64,000 nucleotides of DNA, from positions 1 through 64,000 of the forward strand of contig NZ_LRBG01000005.1 of NCBI RefSeq assembly GCF_001580545.1, read 5' to 3'. Positions 47,091-57,205 of this stretch are shown in pieces (positions within the stretch are counted from its first letter, which is position 1; the number at the start of each line of letters is the position of its first letter). The DNA comes from Paraburkholderia monticola (GTDB lineage Bacteria > Pseudomonadota > Gammaproteobacteria > Burkholderiales > Burkholderiaceae). The position numbers and the translations under genes were made by a program. The notes beneath the pieces were generated by a model. The model had not been told where the DNA came from. It searched no databases and saw only the letters and a program-made list of their open reading frames with translations.

Positions 47091-48650
47091 ATGAATACTC
47101 AAAGCTCATTCTCCACGCTCAAGCACGACGTGCTCGCCGGAACGGCCGTCTTTCTCGTGGCCCTGCCGCTTTGCCTCGGCATTGCCCACGCATCGGGCGT
47201 CGACCCGTTCGCGGGGCTGCTGTCCGGCATCATCGGCGGGCTCGTGGTCGCCGTGCTGAGCGGCTCCCGTCTGAGCGTAAGCGGCCCGGCCGCGGGGCTC
47301 GTCGTGATCGTCGTCGACGGCATCGCACGGCTTGGCGGCTTTTCCGCTTTCCTGCTGGCCGTCCTGCTGTCAGGCGTCATCCAGTTCGGCTTCGGCATGC
47401 TCAAGGCAGGACGGTTCGCCGCCTATGTGCCATCGCCAGTGATCAAAGGGATGCTCGCGGCTATCGGCGTGCTGCTGATTCTCAAGCAGTTTCCCATTGC
47501 GGTGGGCCAGTCCGCCACCGGTGCCGCCGTCAAGTCGGCGGCGCTTGCCACACCGCTCGGCGCGATCTCGCCGACCGCCGTTCTGATCACGTTGCTGTCG
47601 CTCGCGATCCTCGCAGGCTGGGAAACGCGCGCGCTGCGCCGCTTCGCCGTCGTGCGCATCATGCCTGCGCCGCTTGCGGTGGTGCTGCTCGGCATTGGTG
47701 CGACGCTCACGCTGAAGCTCGTCGCGCCATCGCTGGCACCGGCCGCCGAAGGACGGGTCGCGTTGCCGTCGCTCGAATCGTTCGCGGCACTGCAAGCAGT
47801 GCTCGCCTCGGCCGATTTCGGACCGCAGTTCACCCAGCTCATCAATCCCGACATCTGGCGCGTTGCAATCACGATCGCAATCGTCGCGAGTCTCGAAACA
47901 CTTCTGAGCCTCGAAGCGGTCGAGCAGATCGATCCGGAACGGCGCCGCGCGCCGCCCGATCGTGAGCTCAAGGCGCAGGGCGTGGGCAATCTGATCGCGG
48001 GCGCGATCGGTGGCCTGCCGATCACTTCGGTGATCGTGCGCAGCTCCGCGAACGTGCATGCCGGCGGAAAAACCCGCACTTCGGCAATCGTTCATGGCGC
48101 ATTGCTGCTCGTCAGCGTGTTCGCGCTCACGAGCGTGATCAACCTGATTCCGCTTGCCTGTCTTGCCGCGATCCTGATCTTCACCGGGTTCAAACTGGCG
48201 AAGCCATCGTTGTTCACGGGGCTCGCGCGGCAGGGATTCGCGCCGTTCGCACCGTTTATCGTCACACTCGTCGGCGTGCTCGTCACCGATCTGCTGATCG
48301 GCATCGTGCTCGGCATACTGTGCAGCATGCTGTTCGCGCTGTACGCGAACCTGCGCGGCCCGATCGTGCTCGCGCAGCATGGCGATCACTATCTGCTGTC
48401 GTTCCGCAAGGACGTGTCGTTTCTCGGCAAGGTGCCGCTCAAGCACTATCTGCAGCAGATTCCGGATGGCGCCACCGTCATCGTCGACACCACGCGCGCC
48501 GATTTCGTCGATCACGACGTGCGCGAGCTGCTCGATGCTTTCGTCGCCGATGCGCCTCGCCGCGAGATCACCGTCGAGGTCAGAAATCAGGTCCGTGAGC
48601 AGGCGCGCGCATCGCGGGGTTGGTCGCTACGACGCACCGCGGCGGAGTAG
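47091..48650 (+). CDS. SulP family inorganic anion transporter
   Basis: A 519-residue transporter with 10-12 membrane segments in residues 15-400. It includes GTAVFLVALPLCLGIAHASG at the N-terminus and the SulP signature region ISVSGPAAGLVV-type (here LSVSGPAAGLVV). A short STAS domain closes the C-terminus (about 420-505: VSFLGKVPLKHYLQQIPDGA, VIVDTTRADFVDHDVRELL). SulP proteins carry sulfate, bicarbonate or dicarboxylates. The adjacent carbonic anhydrase favours bicarbonate. Confidence 0.87.
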   Translation: MNTQSSFSTLKHDVLAGTAVFLVALPLCLGIAHASGVDPFAGLLSGIIGGLVVAVLSGSRLSVSGPAAGLVVIVVDGIARLGGFSAFLLAVLLSGVIQFGFGMLKAGRFAAYVPSPVIKGMLAAIGVLLILKQFPIAVGQSATGAAVKSAALATPLGAISPTAVLITLLSLAILAGWETRALRRFAVVRIMPAPLAVVLLGIGATLTLKLVAPSLAPAAEGRVALPSLESFAALQAVLASADFGPQFTQLINPDIWRVAITIAIVASLETLLSLEAVEQIDPERRRAPPDRELKAQGVGNLIAGAIGGLPITSVIVRSSANVHAGGKTRTSAIVHGALLLVSVFALTSVINLIPLACLAAILIFTGFKLAKPSLFTGLARQGFAPFAPFIVTLVGVLVTDLLIGIVLGILCSMLFALYANLRGPIVLAQHGDHYLLSFRKDVSFLGKVPLKHYLQQIPDGATVIVDTTRADFVDHDVRELLDAFVADAPRREITVEVRNQVREQARASRGWSLRRTAAE

Positions 48651-48690
48651 TTGCGGCCTATCGCGTCGGCGCGCCCGCGCGAAGACGGCG

Positions 48691-48725
48691 AAAAAAAGCC
48701 CCGGGTGCTGAGCACCGCGGGGCTT
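48691..48725 (-). terminator. Terminator after leuA
   Basis: AGCCCCG pairs with CGGGGCT around an inner GGTGCT/AGCACC stem. On the minus strand it is followed by seven T residues (48691-48697). It lies 34 bases past the leuA stop codon and also separates the convergent SulP gene. Confidence 0.88.
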
Positions 48726-48758
48726 CACCTTCAAACCCTATTCCAAATGGCGCGCTAG

Positions 48759-50306
48759 TTACTCCGAGCGCTGCGGATTCACCTTATCCGCATTCGAATA
48801 GAGCTTGTTGAGCGCTGAAAAATACGCCTTCGCGGATGCCGCGACGATATCCGGATCAGTACCGACGCCGTTGACGATGCGTCCGCTCTTCTGCAGCCGC
48901 ACCGTCACTTCACCCTGCGCCTGCGTGCCGGTCGTGATCGCGTTCACCGAGTACAGCAGCAGCTCGGAGCCGCTGCCCACTTCCGTTTCGATCGCGTTGA
49001 GGGTGGCGTCGACCGGGCCGTTGCCGCGCGCTTCGCCGGTGATCTCCTTACCCTCGACCGAGAACACGACCTTCGCGTGCGGCTGCTCGCCGGTTTCCGA
49101 ATGTTGCGACATCGACAGGAACTTGTAGTGCTCCTTCTCGTGCGCTTCGGCCGATTCCTCGTTGACGATCGCGATGATGTCTTCGTCGAAAATCTCCGAC
49201 TTGCGATCGGCGAGTTCCTTGAAGCGCGCGAACGCCGTGTTCAGTTCCGCTTCGCTATCGAGAGCGATGCCGAGCTCCTGCAGACGTTGCTTGAAGGCGT
49301 TGCGGCCCGACAGCTTGCCGAGCACGATCTTGTTCGCGGACCAGCCCACGTCTTCCGCACGCATGATTTCGTAGGTATCGCGCGCCTTCAGCACGCCGTC
49401 CTGATGAATGCCCGACGCGTGCGCGAACGCGTTCGCGCCGACCACGGCCTTGTTGGGCTGCACGACGAAGCCCGTGATCTGCGACACGAGCTTCGAGGTC
49501 GGCACGATCTGCGTCGTATCGAGGCCGACGTCGAGTCCGAAGTAGTCCTTGCGGGTCTTCACCGCCATCACGATTTCTTCGAGCGACGTATTGCCCGCGC
49601 GCTCGCCGAGACCGTTGATCGTGCATTCGACCTGACGCGCGCCGCCCAGCTGCACGCCGGCGAGCGAATTCGCGACCGCCATGCCGAGGTCATTGTGACA
49701 ATGCACGGAGAACACTGCCTTGTGCGAGTTCGGAATGCGCTCGCGCAGCGTCTTGACGAGCTGGCCGTAGAGTTCCGGCACGCCGTAGCCGACCGTATCG
49801 GCGATGTTGATCGTCGTCGCGCCTTCGGCGATCACCGCTTCGAGCACGCGGCACAGGAAGTCCATGTCCGAGCGGCTGCCGTCTTCCGGCGAGAATTCGA
49901 CGTCGTCGGTGAACTTGCGCGCGAAACGCACCGCGAGCTTCGCCTGCTCGAACACCTGGTCGGGCGTCATGCGCAGCTTCTTCTCCATGTGCAGCGGCGA
50001 GGTGGCGATGAACGTGTGGATGCGGAAGTGATCGGCCGGTTTCAGCGCGTCGGCGGCACGCTGAATGTCTTTGTCGTTCGCGCGCGCGAGCGAGCAAACC
50101 GTGCTGTCCTTCACGAGACCCGCGATCGTGTGAATCGCGTCGAAGTCGCCGTTCGAGCTGGCCGCGAAGCCAGCTTCGATCACGTCGACTTTCATCCGCT
50201 CGAGCTGCTTGGCGATGCGGATCTTCTCTTCCTTCGTCATCGACGCGCCGGGCGATTGCTCGCCGTCACGCAGCGTGGTGTCGAAAATGATCAGTTTGTC
50301 GGACAT
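48759..50306 (-). CDS. leuA: 2-isopropylmalate synthase
   Basis: A 515-residue enzyme condensing acetyl-CoA with 2-oxoisovalerate, the first committed step to leucine. The HMGL-like TIM barrel starts [18 protein letters not shown]. The metal and substrate sites are in [19 protein letters not shown] and [22 protein letters not shown] (here [17 protein letters not shown]). The C-terminal LeuA regulatory domain (about 390-515) is complete, so leucine feedback is likely. GAGGAGG precedes the ATG at 50306. Confidence 0.96.
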   Translation of the reverse strand: MSDKLIIFDTTLRDGEQSPGASMTKEEKIRIAKQLERMKVDVIEAGFAASSNGDFDAIHTIAGLVKDSTVCSLARANDKDIQRAADALKPADHFRIHTFIATSPLHMEKKLRMTPDQVFEQAKLAVRFARKFTDDVEFSPEDGSRSDMDFLCRVLEAVIAEGATTINIADTVGYGVPELYGQLVKTLRERIPNSHKAVFSVHCHNDLGMAVANSLAGVQLGGARQVECTINGLGERAGNTSLEEIVMAVKTRKDYFGLDVGLDTTQIVPTSKLVSQITGFVVQPNKAVVGANAFAHASGIHQDGVLKARDTYEIMRAEDVGWSANKIVLGKLSGRNAFKQRLQELGIALDSEAELNTAFARFKELADRKSEIFDEDIIAIVNEESAEAHEKEHYKFLSMSQHSETGEQPHAKVVFSVEGKEITGEARGNGPVDATLNAIETEVGSGSELLLYSVNAITTGTQAQGEVTVRLQKSGRIVNGVGTDPDIVAASAKAYFSALNKLYSNADKVNPQRSE

Positions 50307-50328
50307 GTCAGGCCTCCTCGGGAGTCTT

Positions 50329-50451
50329 TCAAATGTGGGGATTGGTGTTGGAATAGGACGATGGGCGCCGCCGCTGGCGAGGTAGCGCGATCGCGATGAT
50401 CGCAGCCAAAGCGGTCGGAACGCAAAATCGCATAAGACGTGAACGAAGCAT
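50329..50451 (-). CDS. Possible 40-residue upstream ORF in the leuA leader
   Basis: An ATG at 50451 opens 40 codons ending 22 bases before the leuA start, inside the leader downstream of the leuA promoter. The peptide is hydrophobic then arginine-rich ([16 protein letters not shown]). It has no clear ribosome site and no leucine run, so a classical attenuation peptide is not supported. Confidence 0.2.
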   Translation of the reverse strand: MLRSRLMRFCVPTALAAIIAIALPRQRRRPSSYSNTNPHI

Positions 50452-50520
50452 GATGGCGCGGCGCAGCGAACGGTCTCGCGGACCCGCCACGATCGGCGAC
50501 GCCAGCGCACTTATCCGACG

Positions 50521-50549
50521 ACTATAGCGGCATTCCAGTCACCGCGCAA
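50521..50549 (-). promoter_or_regulatory. Promoter for leuA
   Basis: TTGCGC (50544-50549) and TATAGT (50521-50526) are 17 bases apart on the minus strand. The start near 50514 gives a leader of about 208 bases. A GGAGCGGG/CCCGCTCC hairpin lies just upstream at 50559-50580. Confidence 0.6.
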
Positions 50550-50607
50550 TGCGCGCTGGAGCGGGTTGCGGCCCGCTCCAAAGCCCCCTCGCGATGGGAC
50601 GAACCAA

Positions 50608-50641
50608 TGAAAAACGGCAGCCCGTGGACTGCCGTTTTTCA
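50608..50641. terminator. Terminator after pssA
   Basis: AAAAACGGCAG (50610-50620) pairs with CTGCCGTTTTT (50629-50639), giving T-runs on both strands. It separates psd-pssA from leuA, 34 bases past the pssA stop codon. Confidence 0.9.
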
Positions 50642-50673
50642 CTGATCGAGACGCTGAACGGCGGCCTTGAACG

Positions 50674-51543
50674 TTACCGGTCGTGCGACATGGAACGGGC
50701 CGGATTGGCTTTGCCGCGCACCGCCTGGTAAGCCCAGAACACGTAGCCCGACAGACCGTACAACACGAACAGACCGAACAGCATCAGCGGCGGATCGGAC
50801 GACACGAGCACGAACGCGACCACCACCAGCAGGATCACGCCGAACGGCACGCGATGTCGCACGTCGAGCGCCTTGCCGCTATAGAACGGCGCGTTCGACA
50901 CCATCGTCACGCCCGCATAGATGGTCAGCACGAAGGCGACCCACGGCAGCCAGACGAGCTTCAGCGGCACGCGGTTGTCGGTCGCGAGCCACACGAAACC
51001 GGCGATCAGTGCCGCCGCGGCCGGGCTCGGCATGCCCTGGAAGAAACGCTTGTCGACCACACCGATGTTCGTGTTGAAGCGCGCGAGCCGCAGCGCCGCG
51101 CCGGAGCAGTAGACGAACGCCGCCAGCCAGCCCCACCGGCCGAGATCCTTCAGGATCCACTCGTACATCACGAGCGCGGGAGCCACACCGAACGACACCA
51201 TGTCCGACAAACTATCGAACTGCTCGCCGAACGCGCTTTGCGTATGCGTCATGCGCGCGACGCGGCCGTCCATGCCATCGAGCACCATCGCGACAAAGAT
51301 CGCGATCGCCGCGATCTCGAAGCGCACGTTCATCGCCTGCACGACGGCGAAGAAGCCGCAGAACAGCGCGGCCGTGGTGAACGCATTCGGCAGCAGATAG
51401 ATGCCGCGCTTTCTGAGGAACTGCTGACGCTGGGCGCGCCGGCTGTCGGCGGCCGGCGACTCCCCGACCACCGGCTTGTTGCGGCGAAACGGACGCGGCA
51501 GCGGTCCGCTGGTGCGGGGTCGACGCGGTTTGAATGCGGCCAT
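50674..51543 (-). CDS. pssA: CDP-diacylglycerol-serine O-phosphatidyltransferase
   Basis: A 289-residue integral membrane enzyme making phosphatidylserine. The CDP-alcohol phosphatidyltransferase motif is complete: DGMDGRVARMTHTQSAFGEQFDSLSD (D-G-x2-A-R-x8-G-x3-D-x3-D, encoded at 51211-51288). The N-terminus is basic and cytoplasmic; several helices follow. It is 24 bases after psd, which uses its product. Confidence 0.94.
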   Translation of the reverse strand: MAAFKPRRPRTSGPLPRPFRRNKPVVGESPAADSRRAQRQQFLRKRGIYLLPNAFTTAALFCGFFAVVQAMNVRFEIAAIAIFVAMVLDGMDGRVARMTHTQSAFGEQFDSLSDMVSFGVAPALVMYEWILKDLGRWGWLAAFVYCSGAALRLARFNTNIGVVDKRFFQGMPSPAAAALIAGFVWLATDNRVPLKLVWLPWVAFVLTIYAGVTMVSNAPFYSGKALDVRHRVPFGVILLVVVAFVLVSSDPPLMLFGLFVLYGLSGYVFWAYQAVRGKANPARSMSHDR

Positions 51544-51567
51544 TCGGACAACCTCCTGTATGCCGCT

Positions 51568-52206
51568 TTACAGCTCGGCGAGGATCGTGGACGACGCCGA
51601 CACCTTCTCGCCGATCGACACACGCGGACGGCTGCCCACCGGCAGATACACGTCGACGCGCGAACCGAAGCGGATGAATCCGTAACGCTGGCCGCGGGTC
51701 AGCGGCTCGCCTGCACGGACGTAGCAAAGAATGCGCCGCGCGATCAGGCCGGCGATCTGCACCGACGTAACCGTCTGACCGCCGGCCATTTCGATCACGA
51801 CCGCATTGCGTTCGTTTTCGAGCGAGGCTTTATCGACCGCCGCGTTCAGGTACGCGCCAGGGAAGTACTCGACCTTCGAGATCGCGCCATCGACCGGCGA
51901 GCGCTGCGAGTGCACGTTGAACACGTTCATGAAGACGCTGATTTTCAGCGCTTCGCGATTCGCATAGGGGTCGTGCGCGGTTTCGACTGCGACGATGCGG
52001 CCGTCGGCGGGACACAGCACCGCGTTGGCCTGGGTCGGAATCGGCCGCGCCGGGTCGCGGAAGAACTGCACGACGAAGATCAGGATCAGCCAGAAGATCC
52101 ACGCAATGCCGAACCCCGCGAAGGCGTGAACCAGTAGTGCAACGACGGCCGCGATGGCGATGAACGGCCAGCCTTCTCGCGCGATGATCGGATGAGGGTA
52201 ATTCAT
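51568..52206 (-). CDS. psd: Phosphatidylserine decarboxylase proenzyme (short form)
   Basis: A 212-residue class II-type Psd producing phosphatidylethanolamine. One or two N-terminal membrane segments are followed by RFFDPAR-type (here QFFRDPARP), [17 protein letters not shown], and the self-cleavage site near [11 protein letters not shown], where Ser becomes the pyruvoyl group. The 52206 ATG gives [16 protein letters not shown]; homology starts here rather than at the open-frame limit 52266. Confidence 0.94.
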   Translation of the reverse strand: MNYPHPIIAREGWPFIAIAAVVALLVHAFAGFGIAWIFWLILIFVVQFFRDPARPIPTQANAVLCPADGRIVAVETAHDPYANREALKISVFMNVFNVHSQRSPVDGAISKVEYFPGAYLNAAVDKASLENERNAVVIEMAGGQTVTSVQIAGLIARRILCYVRAGEPLTRGQRYGFIRFGSRVDVYLPVGSRPRVSIGEKVSASSTILAEL

Positions 52207-52243
52207 GGATGGCTTCTGTGTTTTTGTAAAACCGTAGGATAGC

Positions 52244-52283
52244 AAAAGCCGCCCAGGGTTCAGCACCCTTGGACGGCTTTTTG
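52244..52283. terminator. Terminator after ilvC
   Basis: AAAGCCGCCCAGGGT pairs imperfectly with ACCCTTGGACGGCTTT, with T-runs on both strands. It lies 56 bases past the ilvC stop codon and just upstream of psd, ending the ilvBNC transcript. Confidence 0.85.
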
Positions 52284-52338
52284 ACTGATCCGGCCGCCGC
52301 GCCGAAGCGCCGTACCGGACCTGGTGAGCTCGAGACGC

Positions 52339-53382
<1,044 letters not shown>

Positions 53383-53461
53383 TCAGAGTAATTCAGATGC
53401 TGCGAATGTTGGTGTTGTCAGCCGGGCGATGCCGCGTTGCCCGGCGATGCGAAACGCGACG

Positions 53462-53953
53462 TCAGACCTTCAGAATGCGCTCGCCGCGACCGATGCCCGA
53501 GCTGCCCGTACGGACCGTCTCGAGAATCGCCGTGGAATCGAGCCCCTCGATGAAGGCGTCGAGCTTGTCGCTCGCCCCCGTCAGTTCGATCGTGTAGGTC
53601 TTTTCGGTGACGTCGATGATGCGGCCGCGGAAAATGTCCGACATCCGCTTCATCTCCTCACGTTCCTTGCCGACCGCTCTCACCTTGATCAGCATCAGCT
53701 CGCGTTCGATGTGGGCGCCCTCGGTAAGGTCAACCACTTTCACCACCTCGATCAGGCGGTTCAGATGCTTCGTGATCTGTTCGATCACGTCGTCCGAGCC
53801 AACGGAGACGATGGTCATGCGCGACAGCGAACGGTCTTCGGTCGGGGCCACCGTCAAGGTTTCAATGTTGTAGCCGCGTGCGGAGAACAGACCCACCACG
53901 CGTGACAGCGCGCCTGGTTCGTTTTCCAGCAGGACGGAAATGATGTGTCTCAT
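53462..53953 (-). CDS. ilvN: Acetolactate synthase small (regulatory) subunit
   Basis: A 163-residue subunit also called IlvH. An N-terminal ACT domain (MRHIISVLLENEPGALSRV, FSARGYNIETLTVAPTED) binds valine for feedback inhibition. A C-terminal ALS_ss domain follows. It pairs with the large subunit encoded 124 bases upstream. Confidence 0.96.
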   Translation of the reverse strand: MRHIISVLLENEPGALSRVVGLFSARGYNIETLTVAPTEDRSLSRMTIVSVGSDDVIEQITKHLNRLIEVVKVVDLTEGAHIERELMLIKVRAVGKEREEMKRMSDIFRGRIIDVTEKTYTIELTGASDKLDAFIEGLDSTAILETVRTGSSGIGRGERILKV

Positions 53954-54077
53954 GTTTCGCTTCTTCCAGATGTAATGTCGATGTCAGCGAGCGGAGCGGC
54001 GCCGCTTCGTCTGCCCTCGCCTTTTGTGAAGGCGCGCATCACGAAGCCGGCGCTGGATTTATCCAGACGCCCCGTCG

Positions 54078-55841
54078 TTAAAGATCTTCCGAACCCATGA
54101 GCATCTCGGTGATGCCCTTACCGGCCTGGACCATCGGCCAGACGTTTTCGGTCGGGTCGGTCTGGAAGTCGAGAAACACCGTGCGATCCTTGAGGCGCAG
54201 CGCTTCCTTCAGCGCCGGTTCGACGTCGGCCGTGCGCTCGATGCGCATGCCCACGTGACCGTACGCTTCGGCGAGCTTCACGAAGTCCGGCAGCGCGTCC
54301 ATGTACGAATGCGAATAGCGCTTGCTGTATTCGATCTGCTGCCACTGGCGCACCATGCCCAGATAGCGGTTATTCAGCGAAATAATCTTGATCGGCAGGT
54401 CATACTGCTTGCAGGTCGACAGCTCCTGGATACACATCTGGATGGAGCCTTCGCCGGTGATGCAGAGCACGTCGTCGTCCGGGTGGGCCATCTTCACGCC
54501 CATCGCGGCCGGCAGGCCGAAGCCCATCGTGCCGAGGCCGCCGGAGTTGATCCAGCGACGCGGCTTGTTGAACTTGTAGAACTGCGCGGCCCACATCTGG
54601 TGCTGGCCGACGTCGGAGCACACGAACGCGTTGCCGTCGGTCAGCTCCCATGCCTTTTCGACCACGTACTGCGGCTTGATGATGTCGCTCTTGCGGTCGA
54701 ACTTGAGGCAATCCTTCGAGCGCCAGCCTTCGATGTCTTTCCACCAATCGGCGAGCGCCGCGGTGTCCGGGCCATGCTCGGCCGTCTGCAACTGCTCGAT
54801 CAATTCCTTCAGCACTTCCTTCACGTCGCCGACGATCGGAATGTCGACCTTGACGCGCTTGGAAATGGAAGAAGGATCGATGTCGATATGGATGATCTTG
54901 CGCGGGCGCGACGCGAAGTGGTTCGGATCGCCGATCACGCGGTCGTCGAAGCGCGCGCCGATCGCGATCAGCACGTCGCAGTGCTGCATCGCCATGTTGG
55001 CTTCGTACGTGCCGTGCATGCCGAGCATGCCGAGGAATTTCTTGTCGCTCGAGCGATAACCGCCCAGACCCATCAGCGTATTGGTGACCGGGTAGCCGAG
55101 CAGATCGACAAACTGGTTCAGCTCACGCGACGCATCCGCGAGCACGATGCCGCCGCCGGTGTAGATATACGGGCGCTTCGCCGACAGCAGCAGCGACACC
55201 GCCTTGCGGATCTGACCGGAGTGGCCTTTCGTGACGGGGTTGTACGAGCGCAGCGACACGCTCCTGATCGGTTCGTACTGGCAGGGCGCCTTCGACACGT
55301 CCTTCGGAATGTCGATCAGCACCGGGCCGGGACGGCCGGTACGAGCGATGTAGAAAGCTTTCTTGACGGTGGCGGCGAGATCGCGCACGTCCTTCACGAG
55401 GAAGTTGTGCTTCACGCAAGGACGCGTGATGCCGACCGTGTCGCATTCCTGGAATGCATCCTGACCGATCGCGGCAGTCGGCACCTGGCCGCTGATCACC
55501 ACCATCGGGATCGAATCCATGTACGCGGTGGCGATGCCAGTCACCGCATTGGTGACGCCGGGGCCGGAGGTCACGAGACACACGCCGACCTTGCCGGTGG
55601 AGCGCGCGTAGGCGTCCGCAGCATGCACGGCGGCCTGTTCGTGGCGCACCAGCACATGCTGGAATTTGTCCTGCTTGTACAGCTCGTCGTAAATGTAGAG
55701 TACCGAGCCGCCGGGATAGCCCCAGATGAACTCGACGTCTTCGTCGGCCAGTGCCTTCATGAGCACGGTGGCGCCGATAGAGTCTGCTTCGTGATGGGGG
55801 GTCGTATCCGACGTGGAGAATTCCGCGCTGGGCATATTCAT
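54078..55841 (-). CDS. ilvB: Acetolactate synthase large (catalytic) subunit
   Basis: A 587-residue thiamine diphosphate enzyme. The N-terminal domain has the catalytic Glu in LVRHEQAAVHAADAYAR; a central FAD-binding domain follows. The TPP motif is GEGSIQMCIQELSTCKQYDLPIKIISLNNRYLG (54357-54455). AGGTGA lies before the ATG at 55841. The frame is open to 55952 but lacks a start with a ribosome site. It has an N-terminal extension of about 25 polar residues before the conserved core. Confidence 0.96.
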   Translation of the reverse strand: MNMPSAEFSTSDTTPHHEADSIGATVLMKALADEDVEFIWGYPGGSVLYIYDELYKQDKFQHVLVRHEQAAVHAADAYARSTGKVGVCLVTSGPGVTNAVTGIATAYMDSIPMVVISGQVPTAAIGQDAFQECDTVGITRPCVKHNFLVKDVRDLAATVKKAFYIARTGRPGPVLIDIPKDVSKAPCQYEPIRSVSLRSYNPVTKGHSGQIRKAVSLLLSAKRPYIYTGGGIVLADASRELNQFVDLLGYPVTNTLMGLGGYRSSDKKFLGMLGMHGTYEANMAMQHCDVLIAIGARFDDRVIGDPNHFASRPRKIIHIDIDPSSISKRVKVDIPIVGDVKEVLKELIEQLQTAEHGPDTAALADWWKDIEGWRSKDCLKFDRKSDIIKPQYVVEKAWELTDGNAFVCSDVGQHQMWAAQFYKFNKPRRWINSGGLGTMGFGLPAAMGVKMAHPDDDVLCITGEGSIQMCIQELSTCKQYDLPIKIISLNNRYLGMVRQWQQIEYSKRYSHSYMDALPDFVKLAEAYGHVGMRIERTADVEPALKEALRLKDRTVFLDFQTDPTENVWPMVQAGKGITEMLMGSEDL

Positions 55842-56018
55842 TGATTCACCTTTCGAATTTTCGGCAAAAAATTGATCGGGTGCTCTCTGCCGGGCTCGTG
55901 ACTCGGGTTCAAGCGGCGCGTCCAGTTGACAGGCGGGCTTCTTGGGCCACACCTCAATTGAGACAACTCACTTATGTTGCGAACCAGCGACAATAGCGGC
56001 TGCCGCGCCCGCGGTCAA
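55842..56018 (-). promoter_or_regulatory. ilvB promoter and leader
   Basis: TTGACC (56013-56018) and TATTGT (55990-55995) are 17 bases apart on the minus strand. The predicted leader is about 140 bases and contains a perfect CTCAATTGAG palindrome (55953-55962). I found no leader peptide with runs of branched-chain codons. The remaining 56019-56197 stretch upstream of the sigma factor shows no gene. Confidence 0.6.
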
Positions 56019-56197
56019 GCAAATATTGCCATTGGATCGCACGCCGGGGCGCGCGATCGGGCGTAATGTCGCCTGTCATGCAAATGCAAGCTTGAGCATG
56101 TTTCGCCCCTCGCGGAGCAAAAGTTTGTTAGCATCCGCGAGTTTTACGACATTTTTCGACCGATTACGCGCACGCTTGCTGCGCCGACCCCAAACGG

Positions 56198-56761
56198 ATG
56201 GCATCAGACAAGGAACTCGCCGATTTTCTGGCGGGCGTCGAAAGGCGCGCGTTCAAGCAGACGGTCTACGCCGTGCGGGACGACGACGCGTCCCTCGACA
56301 TCGTGCAGGACGCGATGATCAAGCTCGCCGAGAAATACGGCGACCGTCCAGCAGCCGAGCTACCGCTGCTGTTTCAGCGTATTCTGCAGAATGCGACGCA
56401 CGACTATTTCCGTCGTGCCAAAGTACGCAACACGTGGGTTAGTCTGTTCTCGTCGCTGGGCAACGCCGACGACGACGAATTCGACCCCCTGGAGACCTTC
56501 GAGGCCGAGTCGGGATCGGTTGGCTCCGAGAGCAACGAACGGAAGCTCGAACGCGAGCAGGTCTTGCAGTTGATCGACGACGAAATCCAGAAATTACCGG
56601 CACGTCAACGGGAGGCGTTTCTCATGCGTTATTGGGAGGATATGGATGTCGCCGAGACTGCCGCCGCAATGGGCTGCTCCGAAGGCAGCGTGAAAACACA
56701 CTGCTCCCGGGCCACGCACACGCTGGCGCAAGCGCTCAAGGCGAAAGGAATTACGCTATGA
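56198..56761 (+). CDS. ECF-type RNA polymerase sigma factor
   Basis: A 187-residue sigma-70 family protein. Region 2 is visible (residues about 25-90: DIVQDAMIKLAEKYG, LPLLFQRILQNATHDYFRR). An acidic linker (DDDEFDPLETFEAESGS) follows, then region 4 (LQLIDDEIQKLPARQREAFLMRYWEDMDVAETAAAMGCSEGSVKTH, 56566-56703). The stop overlaps the DUF3619 start (ATGA), the usual coupling of sigma and anti-sigma genes. Regulon unknown. Confidence 0.9.
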   Translation: MASDKELADFLAGVERRAFKQTVYAVRDDDASLDIVQDAMIKLAEKYGDRPAAELPLLFQRILQNATHDYFRRAKVRNTWVSLFSSLGNADDDEFDPLETFEAESGSVGSESNERKLEREQVLQLIDDEIQKLPARQREAFLMRYWEDMDVAETAAAMGCSEGSVKTHCSRATHTLAQALKAKGITL

Positions 56762-57189
56762 GCTCCCTCGAAAACACAGAACTCGAGTTTGCGCGTCAAC
56801 TGCGCCGCGCGCTCGACGAAACCACCGCCAGCCTTCCTCCCGCCACCGTCGACCGGCTCGCCGCGGCGCGTCGTGCCGCGCTGTCGCGCAAGAAGCCCGA
56901 CGCCGTCAGCGCGCCGGTGTTCGTGCCTGCGTTCGCGGGCATGCCGGCTGGGATGACGGGCTTGCCGCAGGCGGGCCTCGAGCCGCGCCGCCGCTCACGG
57001 CTGCGCCGCTTCGCGCTTGCGTGGCCGCTCGTGGCGCTGGTCGTGAGCCTGATCGGCATCGCGTACTGGGAAGACCACCAGCGCACCGCCGAGCTCGCCG
57101 ATATCGATGCCGCCATGCTAAGCGACGACCTGCCGCTCAATGCCTATCTCGACCACGGCTTCAACGCGTATCTTTCACGCGGCCACTGA
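56758..57189 (+). CDS. DUF3619 family protein, likely anti-sigma factor
   Basis: A 143-residue protein with a cytoplasmic helical N-terminus (about 1-45), a Pro/Ala/Gly linker and basic stretch, one membrane helix (FALAWPLVALVVSLIGIAYW, near residues 83-102) and a short periplasmic tail with the conserved LSDDLPLNAYLDHGFNAYL. Single-pass topology and coupling to a sigma gene fit an anti-sigma factor. This is inference; the family is uncharacterised. Confidence 0.75.
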   Translation: MSSLENTELEFARQLRRALDETTASLPPATVDRLAAARRAALSRKKPDAVSAPVFVPAFAGMPAGMTGLPQAGLEPRRRSRLRRFALAWPLVALVVSLIGIAYWEDHQRTAELADIDAAMLSDDLPLNAYLDHGFNAYLSRGH

Positions 57190-57205
57190 GCGGGAGATTC
57201 CTCGG

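Noticed and set aside
50559..50580. GGAGCGGG/CCCGCTCC hairpin considered as a terminator
   Set aside because: It has no T-run on either side and lies upstream of the leuA promoter, while a clear pssA terminator exists at 50610-50639.
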